From assembly GCF_030272615.1 (NCBI RefSeq), contig NC_081414.1, positions 665,163,938-665,227,937 of the forward strand: a stretch of 64,000 nt of DNA. Direction: 5' to 3'. Below the pieces are notes generated by a model that saw nothing but the letters and a program-made list of their open reading frames with translations, did no database searches and had not been told where the DNA came from. Origin of the DNA: Cryptomeria japonica. Taxonomy: Eukaryota > Streptophyta > Pinopsida > Cupressales > Cupressaceae. The position numbers and the translations under genes are program-made. Of the stretch, positions 1 through 10,814 are shown in pieces; within the stretch, counting starts at the first letter, position 1; the number at the start of each line of letters is the position of its first letter.

Positions 1-620
1 ACTGAGAACGAAGGCACAAGGTCAATATAGCTGCTGAATTTTGTCTGGGTCAGTCTTTATCTTTTTATCATTTGGCGACAGATATTGTTTCTATGCTACT
101 CAAGGATGTCCAAAAGTGACCAGAGGAGCTATGATGAGCATTATCTTTTTCTTTGTTTGTTGTTTGTGGTGTGAACCGATGAAATTCTAGGGAAATTGCT
201 CTAGTGGGTGTTTGTGATAAGAGCCTTCACATCAAGGTGAAATTGCCACACATACCTCGACCCCTAATGCAATTCCCAAAATGGAGGGTTCACTCCTTGT
301 CTGCTACATGTTGGTTTCTACAATGAGATGTCTTTACATCTTGGTTCCTTATACCCTGATGTGCTAAGCTCCATTGATTCAATAATAAGGCTTAGTGATG
401 AATATATATTGACTCAATAAAATATGAGACACAGGTTCATGATTCATTCAATTTCATTATCATCTTCATCTCATTTGCTTATTGATAGTTTGTTGGTTTC
501 TTATCTTTTGGCTAGTCGCTTTCTTTCTAACATTCTTTCTATCATCAAATTTTTCTCTCTACCATCTCACTAACATTTCTTCAAAGTGTATCTGAGTCAA
601 AATGGATTCAACCATTATCA
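1..620. other. non-coding, unassigned sequence
   Basis: I see no convincing coding frame, RNA gene or repeat unit here. Position suggests it belongs to the interior of the gypsy element whose 3' LTR starts at 3736, but no gag or pol motif is visible to support that. Confidence 0.4.
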
Positions 621-624
621 TACA

Positions 625-775
625 AAAAACCATTCATAATAGAGTTCATTTGCATTTCATAATAGAGTTCATTTGCATTCATAATAAGGTTCATTCGCAT
701 TTATAATAAGGTTCATTTACATTCATAATAGAGTTCATTTGCATTTCATTATAGAGTTCATTTGCATTTATTTTA
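625..775. repeat. short tandem repeat, ~22-bp unit
   Basis: About six imperfect copies of a unit built on CATAATAGAGTTCATTTGCA lie head to tail, differing by small substitutions such as AAGGTT for AGAGTT. Tandem repeats upstream of the 3' LTR are a known habit of Tat/Ogre gypsy elements; that link is inference from position. Confidence 0.75.
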
Positions 776-945
776 GATTTCATTACATCATTACTACATA
801 CATGTACTACCATTGCATTTAGAATCATATAGAATTCTAGTAGATATGCATTATACAACTCATAACATCATATAAATCATACATGGAAAGCAAAAATATA
901 TACATAGATCATTTCCAAAAAAACCACAAGCTATATATATAAAAC

Positions 946-3359
946 TCAAAAATGATAATGTGTGTGAATACAATAAATAAGCTTGAAGGCTCCGATAACA
1001 TGATCAACCAACACTGCCTCTATCAGCAGGTGGATCCTGTCCACTAGATCCTGCCCTAGGATGTTGAGGTGATCCCATAACACCACCATTGCTAGTCCAT
1101 CATGAAGTAGATCTACTCGATCTCCTCCCCATGAATGCACTTAAGCAAGGCTCTCTCTGACCCTCAGGGATGGCTCTCTCATATGCTTGTCTATAATAAA
1201 TAGCCTCCTGCGTAGTAGTGAAATATCTCTCTCTCTGGTCACGTGCATCTGTACCTGCTCTAAAAAGCTGATCAAAGGCATCCATAGTAATCTGACATCG
1301 TCGCACTGCCTCATCTCTCTCCCGCTGAAGATGCACTCACTCTGCCTCTAGGGCACCATAATCTGCACGATAGGTCTCTTGCTCAATATCTCATCTAGCA
1401 ACCTCATCCTCCAAGCTCTGCACCCGTGCTCTAAGAGTCTACAGCTCATCCTCATCACCAACCTCTCCTATCCCACCCTCTGTAGCAGGCGCATCCGCCA
1501 ACTCTAGCATATCATCATCATCATCCCCACCCTCGCTACTCGATGACTCTGAGGAATCATTGTTGTCCTCACTACTAATAGACTTAGTGTCTCCATCAAT
1601 GTCTATATCCTCATCTCCACCACTTCCTCCCCCATCTCCATCATCTCCACCATCTCCACCACCTCCTCCCCCATCTCCTCCATCTCCTCCAGCTCTCTCC
1701 CCTATGTCTATCCTCAACCACTGTCTAGGATGGTGAATCTGTTGTGTTGTAATCGGAACAGTAGGATCAGTCAAAGGCACTAGCCTATGCCTACCAAGCC
1801 ATGCATCATACTCCATTGTCGTCCCTGGGTCCACTCCACCCCTACCCCAACCCCAGAGTAATGGCTACAACGAATCAAACTCAGCAGAGGCAACATGTGG
1901 TTGAATACACACACCCCAATCAGATACCTCACGAGATACACAAGCAAAATATGCAGTAACCACAGGTGTCACCTATACCTCACCAAACGGTCTAAGAACA
2001 CGTCCAGGAAGATACATCTCCATGATCTGCTAAGTCTCAAAGGTCCTACCAATAAGATATCTCTGTAGGCGGTAGAAAGACAAGTGCACTACATCATCAG
2101 GCCAACCGGGGCAATCTATCCAACTGATGTCTCTAGTACAAGGTGTTCCTCGAACCCCTATGTCTGATACCTGCTGTATACCTAAAAGCATAAGGCTCAC
2201 CAGGCTGCAAATCTACATGAACGATAGACCTAGAAATAGAAATGTGCTCCCATGCCCATGTCTGCAGCAAAGTAACACCACAACAGATAGAATGATATCC
2301 CAGATACACAATACCATGCATCTGATAGTACAACATGGCAAGTAGACAAGGACCCCAAGCATATAGTCGATGATGCACAATCATATCATGGAGCACTCTG
2401 CCCCATCCAACTGGAAACCCATGACCTCGTCGATCAGGTATTAGTAAACTACCAACAATACCGCATAATACAATGGTTAGGTCATCATAGTCTAATAGGG
2501 CCCAAGGGATCTCATAACAACCACCGATCTGCAAATCCTAAATCTCACACTCAAAAAGTGTACATAGTCCAGCAATGCCATCGTCATGGTCATATATAAC
2601 CCTCTCACCATGAATGGGAATACGCAGTATACGCCATACATTCTCTAAGGTAATGGATGCCTCACCAGTCGGAAGATGAAATGAACACGTCTCTGAGTGC
2701 CACCGCTCTATCAAAGCTATAATCATGGCCTTGTTGGTCGTAACCTCTGGCAAATGCAATACATGGTAAAGACCAAGCTAATGAATATGCTCAATCTCAT
2801 CATCTGGTAGGTCAACTCGAAGATCAAGTCCACTAGGCATGCTCTGTCGACAGTATAACACTCTGATGTTCTCCTGCAAACGAGAAAATGATCAAAATAT
2901 CAGATGTCGGATCCAGATAAACTTAAAATATTTACAAACGCATGACAAAAACTTCCATTTACAACAAATGCACAATAGTTATGACTTATGCGATACAAAT
3001 ATGGCTCTTGCGTGACGATTGAAGCTAATGTGTGACACAATGAGCGCATGCATGACAAATAACACTTATGCGTAATGATATACATGAATGCAGCATGATA
3101 CAGCTAATGCATGACACTTACAACGCATGCGTAACATTTACAGTGAATGCGGTACACTAAGCCCTAATGCATAAAAGTTGACAAGCGATTATGTAATGCA
3201 TAGCAAAAAGTGATCATGAAATTTTTTTTGGAGAAAAGGCATGAAAACAGGAAAAAATCAGGGAAAAGCAATGAAAAATACCATGCCGCTAGTCCTAGGA
3301 GGTCTCTGAAATGAATGTACTCAGTCCAACAAGTGCAATCGAGCTCTATAACCAGACAT
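946..3359 (-). pseudogene. plant mobile domain (PMD, MAIN-like) gene, antisense inside a gypsy element, broken by stops
   Basis: PMD proteins (Pfam aminotransferase-like/PMD) occur as MAIN/MAIL host proteins and in plant transposons. Hallmarks seen: LIERWHSETCSFHLPTGEAS followed by ITLENVWRILRIPI (about 2600-2740), and a later block with AWGPCLLAMLY and LLQTWAWEHI (about 2240-2380). After the domain come a Gly/Asp/Ser-rich acidic stretch (about 1450-1700) and a Glu/Arg-rich coiled-coil tail (about 960-1430). A splice acceptor is visible at about 2880, preceded by TTTTCTCGTTTGCAG read on the minus strand. A short first exon with its ATG at 3359-3357 and a donor near 3283 is plausible. The main exon stays in one frame for about 1.9 kb but has stops at 2778, 2538, 2133, 2030, 1973, 1865, 1439 (all TAG) and at 1391 and 1337 (TGA); the first exon has a TGA at 3321. 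It ends just before the polypurine tract of the host element. Family call confident, first exon tentative. Confidence 0.8.
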
Positions 3360-3450
3360 GATGACCAAAAACTCAAAAACAGGCACAAAAATTGCAAAGA
3401 AACCAAAGAACTACCAAATCACAAATGAGCAAATAAAAACCTAGAATTAT

Positions 3451-3460
3451 CTATTTATAG
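3451..3460 (-). promoter_or_regulatory. TATA box for the antisense PMD gene
   Basis: Read on the minus strand this is CTATAAATAG, a canonical plant TATA box. It lies about 90 bp upstream of the proposed PMD start codon and about 275 bp inside the 3' LTR boundary, so the antisense gene appears to have its own promoter. Inference from position only. Confidence 0.5.
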
Positions 3461-3722
3461 CTTAAAATTAGGGTTTTACGACACCTTGATGCCCGTGGTC
3501 CCTGCCAGCTTCAAACAACTTGTAGCCTACTCAAACGATCTCAAAATGAAATGAAATTTCATACGCTGGTTCCTTACACTGGTATCAAAACAATGGTCTC
3601 AATTTTTTAATTTTTCGACCAGCTTTTCCAAGGGGGCATATTTACACTACACAGCAATACCAAGTCATACTAGGGTAGAATTTTTCATTTTCTTTGAAAC
3701 AATGTCGTTCTGACTTTGTCTC

Positions 3723-3735
3723 AAAGAGGGGCAAA
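3723..3735 (+). other. polypurine tract
   Basis: AAAGAGGGGCAAA is followed directly by TGTAGACACC, the arrangement expected where plus-strand priming borders a gypsy 3' LTR. It sets the element's sense strand as plus, which makes the PMD gene antisense. Confidence 0.65.
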
Positions 3736-4991
3736 TGTAGACACCTAAAAATGTCTCATTGATCATGTACTAATTATTCCTGTAATTGATTAAATAATCT
3801 TTATTATTTAATTAAGTCAATTAAACTTATTCTTCTAAATTCTTCTAATTTCATATTTCCTCATCATCTTATTAATTATTCTATTTCCTATTCTATCATC
3901 ATTTCATCATTTTCTAAATATTAATTAAATATTTATTATTTAATTAATTCTGATTAATTCCCCAATTTAAATATTTTTTATTATTTAAATAAATTAATTC
4001 TCAATTTCTATCTCTAATCATCTAATCATTAACTCTCTTCTAAATATTAATTAAATATTTATTATTTAATTAATTGTGATTTAATCCTTTAAATTAAATA
4101 ATCTTTATTATTTAATTAAATTCCATTTCTAAATAATTAAATAGTTTCTTTAAATTATTTAATTAGCTAATTAATTCTTCCAATTCCAAATCCCCAAATT
4201 CTAATTTCATTTAATTTCATATTCTTCTAATTTCTTCCAAATTCATCACGTGCATGATTTCAAAAATCAAATTGAAAATCAAAGTCAAGTTCTAAATATA
4301 TTCAAAGGCTAAATTGAATTAATAAATTCAATTATTTGAATAATATCTCATGCAAAGATTAAATTAATAATTTAAATCTAAATGCAAGCACATGCTAAAT
4401 TAATTAATTAATTAAATCATTTATCTCTCCAACTTCTATTTCCATCCTTCAATTAGCTTTTTCTAAATTTAGCTCTTTGTGTCATCCTCTTTATTTCCTC
4501 CAATCATTCTTTTTCTTCCTTCAGTTAACTCTTTCATCAATCAATTGACTCCTTTAATCTATTCAATCTATTGAGTTCCACTCCTACAATCAACAGTTCA
4601 ACTATCAAATTGCATTTGAGCTCACCTAAGTTTACACCTCTTGATCATTTTGTTCCACCTTTCAATCAATCTTCTCCAATTTTCTATAAATTGAGCATCC
4701 AATCTCCATTTTCAACAATCATGAACTTCGAATCTTTGTGTCACTTGTAGGTTACCAACACAATATCTGAGAGCCATCATACCACGAAGAGAAGAAGAGC
4801 AATGGAAGCAATATGCACATCTTGGAATAGAGAGTTTTATTTGAATTGATTTCATTCTTAATTCCTGTTTTGCTTGATGATTGCATTATTTCATTGTCTA
4901 GTTTGTTAGATTTGTTAATTAGACAGGGATTCATGATTTCCCTAGTGTTTCTAATTGATAGCTTTGTTTATTTGAAGATGAATTCTAGCAT
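3736..4991 (+). mobile_element. Ty3/gypsy 3' LTR
   Basis: The LTR begins with TGTAGACACC right after the polypurine tract. Its first half is extremely AT-rich, with many TTAATTAAAT blocks. A TATA-like TCTATAAATT at about 4682 would place transcription start near 4715. The right end is not fixed; TTCTAGCA at about 4991 ends in CA and lies just before copia LTR homology begins. No second LTR is in the window, so length cannot be confirmed. Confidence 0.5.
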
Positions 4992-4999
4992 GCATTACA

Positions 5000-5808
5000 A
5001 ATCTATCTAGAATACTTCATATGTAATCTAACTTATATTAAATAATGATTAACATGTTCAACACTAAAAAAATCAACCAACAACACATGAACACCATATT
5101 TATGTGGAAAACTCAATCAAGCAAAAACACAATGAGAATAATTACTCACAATATAAATATAAATGATTACAAAGTTTTAGGCTTATATCAAAGGAGCAAC
5201 ATGCACCTGATGGACTTGTGAAACTAAGGCGCACTACCATAGGGAAAGATACATGGACTTTATCAAATTAGGCACACTACTATAGGGAAAGATACAAAAC
5301 ACGCTACCAAGAGACCCACTATCTTTTGGCTCAATAATAAGGCAATGATACCAACCAACTTTTACACTCCATAAAACACAATCTTTTTCATTAGAAGGAA
5401 TGCAAAGCATTCTACCAATGAGACATTAAATATTGTTTCATGCATATGTTAATTACTCTTTCTTGCATACATTAAAAACTATGTCCTACATGTTGAACTT
5501 ACTACAACCAACACCAAAGCATAAAACTCAATAGCAAGATAAAATACTAAACCTAGATAAACCTACAACAATACAAGATCATATTCAAACCAAACTCTAT
5601 TCGGACAACCAAGTTTGACATTAATGACAACATAACTCAGATATTAATTAAACAACTCAAATTTCAAACAATCTGTCACTTTGTCATTGATGGAAAAATA
5701 ACAAACAATTTAAGAAATCTCTCCCTCAAAATCTATTCAAAATCCCTCTCCCTTTGACATCAAAGACAAAGGATACAACACAATATATTGATCATCCAGC
5801 ACACAACA
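5000..5808 (-). mobile_element. 3' LTR of copia element A
   Basis: The sequence matches the LTR at 34531-35804, sharing TCTAGAATACTTC and the following ~400 bp. Its right end is ACACAACA at 5808, next to the minus-strand polypurine tract CTTAGGGGGAGTAG (about 5814-5828). The left end is unresolved: the TGTTAGACCC terminus of the related LTR is not present here, so this end may be truncated. Confidence 0.6.
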
Positions 5809-6056
5809 TACTCTACTACTCCCCCTAAGAGAAGAACTAGAATCAATCTAGGAGACAAAGAATAAGATTTGAATCTCCCATTGGGAAGATGCACTTCATT
5901 TATGTATCTAGTTAGAGAAAGGAGGTAAAATGACCCCTAGTTTCAACTTGAGATACTCAAAAGTATCCTTTGTCAATGCTTTAGTAAAAAAAATTGCAAC
6001 ATGTTCTTTAATAAAAATGTACTTGGACAATCCGACTTCCTTTTTAGCAAGCTTCT

Positions 6057-7353
6057 TGTAGCATCCCAAATTGTACCCCCTTATAATTTTGTTTGCATTT
6101 GGACCCTCACCTTGGCATTCATGCTTTGAAGCCTGAAAGGGACCTGATTTTTCTCATACTATGCAAATTTATCACCATTTTCACTTCACACCCCACCCTA
6201 CCCTTCAATTGTGGTCTCTGGTTGGGCATGAGCAGGATGTTGCACCCTGGTCCTCCCAACTAGGACCCAAATTTTGTCCCCTTAATGATCACATGATTTG
6301 AGCAAGAATTCTACCTCTATGTCGACTCATGTCAGAAAATTAAGTTGTTTTTTGATGAGAAGGAGCAGGGTGTTGCACCCTGGTCCTCCCAACTAGGACC
6401 CAAATTTGGGTCCCTTAATGGTCATGTGATTTGAGCAAGAATTCTAGCTCCATGTCAACTCATGTCAGAAAATTAAGTTGTTTTTTGATGAGAAAGTATA
6501 AAAGGAGGTATACCCCTCTCATTTTGACATCCAGACACATCAATTTAATTTGACATCAAGAAATCAAGCATTCAAGTTCAAGTGAGCAAACAATTGGTCT
6601 TCTTTTAAGCATTGGAGGAGAGATAAAGTCAAGATTCAAGCATTGGAGTTGACATTCATGTTCTATGTCGTTGAAGACTTCATAAAACTCTAATTCCATG
6701 TAGAGACAAACAAAACTTCACAAGGAGGTATAGAATTTCTATTTCATCCATTATTCAGTATCTCCCTCAAAAAGAGAACATTTCCATTACTGCAATTTAG
6801 TCATATTTCATTTCTATTTAATGGTTAATTCCAAAACCAAGGTTTGACCTAAGGCAAACCCCTATTTCAAACCTATTTCACTTCTGGAGTGTGTGCAGTA
6901 ATAGGTACGAAGCTACAATCTTCAAAATTTTCTTTATTTATAGTGATGAATTAATCCCCCATTGGAGTGTGAAAAGTGCAAAGGACCAGAGCGACCACCA
7001 CACCAGTCCTAACAAATCAAGATCTCATTCTAGGAATAGATCCAAATCCTCTTACAATCCTCAGATCTAAGTTTGTGGCTCAATTTGATGATTGTAGCTT
7101 ACTATTCATGCATTTTTACATCGATTCCAACACATTTACCCTAATTTCAGCATTTTCACAATTCAACTTAAAAGGGGGCAATTCAATCCAATTTAGCAAA
7201 TATAGTACAACTCTCAACACTTATTCTTACTAATTTGTGGCTACATCCATTAGATTTACACCCCCCCCCCCCTTTTAATGTTGGTACCTAAGTCTAAATA
7301 CTAGCGGTTTTCATACATCTAATGGTGGAAACCCTAATATTTTTACCAGTACA
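6057..7353 (+). mobile_element. solo LTR (1,297 bp) nested in copia A
   Basis: It starts TGTAGCATCC and ends CAGTACA. It is flanked by CTTCT at 6052-6056 and again at 7354-7358, a perfect 5-bp target duplication. Removing it lets the RNase H reading frame of the host copia continue without a gap, which independently supports both ends. A TATA box TATAAAAGG at 6497 gives a plus orientation. No internal retrotransposon sequence remains. A run of 12 C lies at 7261-7272. Confidence 0.85.
6229..6494 (+). repeat. 133-bp tandem duplication in the solo LTR U3
   Basis: Two adjacent copies begin GAGCAGGATGTTGCACCC and GAGCAGGGTGTTGCACCC, about 133 bp apart. They run to TTTTTTGATGAGAA and differ at only a few positions. 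They sit just upstream of the TATA box at 6497, where duplicated U3 segments often act as enhancers. Confidence 0.85.
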
Positions 7354-10300
7354 CTTCTTTATTAATAAATGGTACCTGATTGAAATGTATTTATTTCTTG
7401 AATGTATTACTAGATTCTTTGGAATGTTTATAGCACTAGTATTATCATATATGATAGGAATATCTTTATCATACATTACAGTAATATCCTTAAGAGTCTA
7501 ATCATCCACATAACCTGAATATAGTAATATGTTTTTGTAATGTATTTTTCTTATGTAATACATAGAGATATTGAATCCTACTTCTTGCTTAACCACAAGA
7601 CCAACCTGTTTCCCAAGAAGGATGCACAACTGTTGGTACTTTTCTTTTCATCAATGCATTTATCCCAATTTGCATCTATGCATACCTTTATCATGAAGTC
7701 TCCATTGTTTTTATACTAAAGACCAAAATTTGAGGTACCTTTCAAATACCTGAAAAATCCTCTTTACTACTTGTTCATGTAATAACTTTGAACTAGTCTA
7801 AAATATTGCAACTAAACAAACAACTTGCATAATGTCTAATCTATAGGTAGTTAAATATAATAGTCCTCCAATCATATATATATACTTATTCTTATCAACT
7901 TCCAGAGATTCATCATCTTTGCTCAACTTATAACCAACAACTAAGGAAGTAGCAACCAGTTTACAATTTTTCAATTTCAAACTTCTTCAGTATTTCCTTG
8001 ACATGCATAGCTTGAGAAATGAAAATTCCATCTTTTAACTATGTAACTTGCAAATCAAGGTAGAAAGATAACTCACCAATCATTGACATTTCAAATTCCT
8101 TCTATATCTCTTCAACAAACTCTTTGCATAGACCAACATTTCCTCCAAATATGATATCATAAACATAAACAACAACAATTGGCAATTTATTACCTTCAAA
8201 ATTGAAATAAAGATTGGTGTTAGCAGTACCTTTTATAATTTTTTGTTGTAATAAATATATATCCAATCTAGCATACCAAGCTCTAAGTGCTTGTTTGAGT
8301 TCATATAATGTTTTTTTCAACTTGAAAACCATATCCGGATCTTTTGACAATTTAAACCCATCTGATTGTTCAACATATACCTCTTCTTGAAGTTATCGAT
8401 TTACAAAAGTAGACTTCACATCCATTTGATATACCTTTAAGTTCCTATAAGCTAAAAAAGAAAGAAACATCTATATAGCTTCCATCATGGCTACTAGAGA
8501 AAAACTCTCCTCAAAATATATCCCTTCAACTTGTGAATAACCTTTACATACCAACCTTTCCTTGTTCCCTGTAGCATGTCCATGTTCATTTATCTTTTTC
8601 TGGAACACCCACTTAGTTCCTATTACATTTTTGTCCATTATTTTGGGTACCAATTCCCATGTCTAATTTTTTTGTATTAGATTTATTTCTTCTTCCATTG
8701 ATCTTATTTGATTATCTTATTTTCTTTCTTCTTCATAAGACTTCGGTTCAACTTGTGAAAGAAAGAAATAGTTTTCTTCAAGCTCATTTTCTTTTTCAAC
8801 TTTTTTTCTTCTTTGAATTATTTTTATCTTCAATAATTTGATCTTTAGATTGATTTTTTCTCAAATATCTAGTTCAAGCCTCGATCACTTGTTTAGGTTC
8901 TTCTTCTTCTTCATTTGTCTCTTTTTCTTTTTTTTCTTTCAGATCTATCTTCTCTTCAGCAACAACTATAATAATATCAAACTCAAACTCCTGTTCAGGT
9001 TCAGAGAGTCTAAACTCATTTTTCACATACAAATTTTTACATTTCTTCTTTCCACTATCTTATTTAGTATATTTTTATAACACTAGTAAACCTTGTTTCT
9101 TGTAGCATATCCTAGAAATATTCCTTCATCTACTCAGGTATCAAACTTTCCTATATCATTTTTATTTCATCTAATATAACATTTACTTCCAAATATTTTA
9201 AAATATTTCACCATAGGAGGTCTTCCATTACAAACCTCATAAGGAATCTTAGTATGATTTACTCTTATCTATACCATGTTAAGAATGTAGACAGTAGTAT
9301 GCACAACTTCTTTCCAATACACATTAGCCAAGTTAGCATCTTTCATCATAGTTCTATCCACCTCAATAACAGTCATATTCGTTCTTTAGTTACAACACCA
9401 TTTTGCTGAGGGGTTCTAGGAGCAGAAAAATGTCTTCTAATTTCATATTTTTCACAAAATATATCAAACTCATATAAAGAAAACTCTCCTCTATCAGATC
9501 TCAAACACTTGATTTTATAATCTACTTGATTTTCAACCATTGACTTGAATACCTCAAATATCTCAAAAGCTTTAAATTTTTATTTTAAGAAAGTAACCCA
9601 TGTCATTCTATAAACTTTGTACCTTTTCTTGGTTGATTCCTTTTGTTCTTGTAGGCTCACAAAGATCTGACTGAATCAAGTCCAATGGTTTAGAAGTAGA
9701 ATATTCTTTGTTCTTGAATCTTCTCTTTGTCATTTTCTCTATTTGACATTCCCTGCATACATCATCAATAGGTTTGATAATTCTTGGTAAATCTCTCATA
9801 GCTTTACTAGTACTTATCTTCACCATGTTATCAAAAATTGACATATACCATTCTTTTGTGCCACAACAAACGGTCACTACTCTATGCCACCAAACATATA
9901 CCTCCACTCTTATATTTTAAATAGTAAATATTCCCATTTTTTCTTACAACTTTTGCTACAAAACTTCCTAATTTTCTTTTTCTATTACACATTTGGACTA
10001 ACTAAATAAAATTTCATAGCCTTTATTGCACTTCTAACTAACACTTAACAAGTTATATCTCATACCCTCAACATAATAAACATCATCAATTGTATGCTTA
10101 TCATCTATTGTAATGCTTCATATTTCACAAATAAATGTAGCTTCTTCTCTTGCAAATTTTAGTGATCCTCCATCATACTTCACAAGCTTAATGAATTTCT
10201 CCTTATCATTGGTCATATGATTTGAATACTCAAAGTCAATTATCCAAGCTTTTGATTCTACTTTAGCATGCAATGAGGTCTTTTCACTTACTAAATTTGT

Positions 10301-10814
10301 TGTTCTTCATTCTTTCATGTCTTTCAAACATCTCCTTACTTATCTTTGCATATTCCAATTCCTCTCTTTAGTCTTCTAAGAAAGTATGCCTCAATTTCAT
10401 TCATGTTTTCACTTTCTTTCAATTCATCTTCATTTATCTTTGAAATATTGAATGAAAATCCTTTTCTTTCTCTTCTAATATCTTCCATCTTTGATACTTT
10501 ATAGTCGGATGATGACCCAAGGAGCTGATCAATTATATAATTAACCAAATCATAGCATTCTTCAATAGCACACTTCTTTGGCTTGTAGGGTTTTTTCAAA
10601 TTCAATAAAAACTTTCTCACAATATCACCATCCTCTATCTTTCCACCAACACTTTTAATACCACTCACAATTTGATTTCTCCAGCGTATGTAGTTATCAA
10701 CACCTTTAGCATCATCCATCCTTAGACACTCATACTTCTATTTTAGATTCATTAACCTAGCTTGCTTTGTATTTGAATATTCTTCATATGATTGACTTAT
10801 TTGCATGGTTCTTG

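Larger units (their letters stand above)
5818..10799 (-). pseudogene. copia element A gag-pol, heavily decayed
   Basis: This is a Ty1/copia polyprotein in fragments, read from high to low coordinates. Gag lies at 10719-10336; a protease region at about 10250-10000; the GAG-pre-integrase block with CRECQ and LDLIQSDLCEP at 9907-9608; then integrase remnants. Reverse transcriptase fragments at 8653-8102 include IGTKWVFQKK and LYELKQALRAWYARL, and the usual YVDD appears as YVYD. RNase H remains lie at 7980-7798, 7476-7354 and 6056-5913; the last two belong together across an inserted solo LTR. Many frameshifts and stops show it is dead. The 5' end is missing: homology to the related copy at 33-34.5 kb stops at about 10799, where the satellite begins. 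Confidence 0.85.

Noticed and set aside
1439-1834. Acidic Gly/Asp-rich ORF as a separate gene
   Set aside because: It continues the PMD frame and is bounded only by in-frame TAG codons.
8659-9080. Plus-strand Phe/Leu-rich ORFs resembling membrane proteins
   Set aside because: They are antisense shadows of decayed copia A in T-rich sequence.
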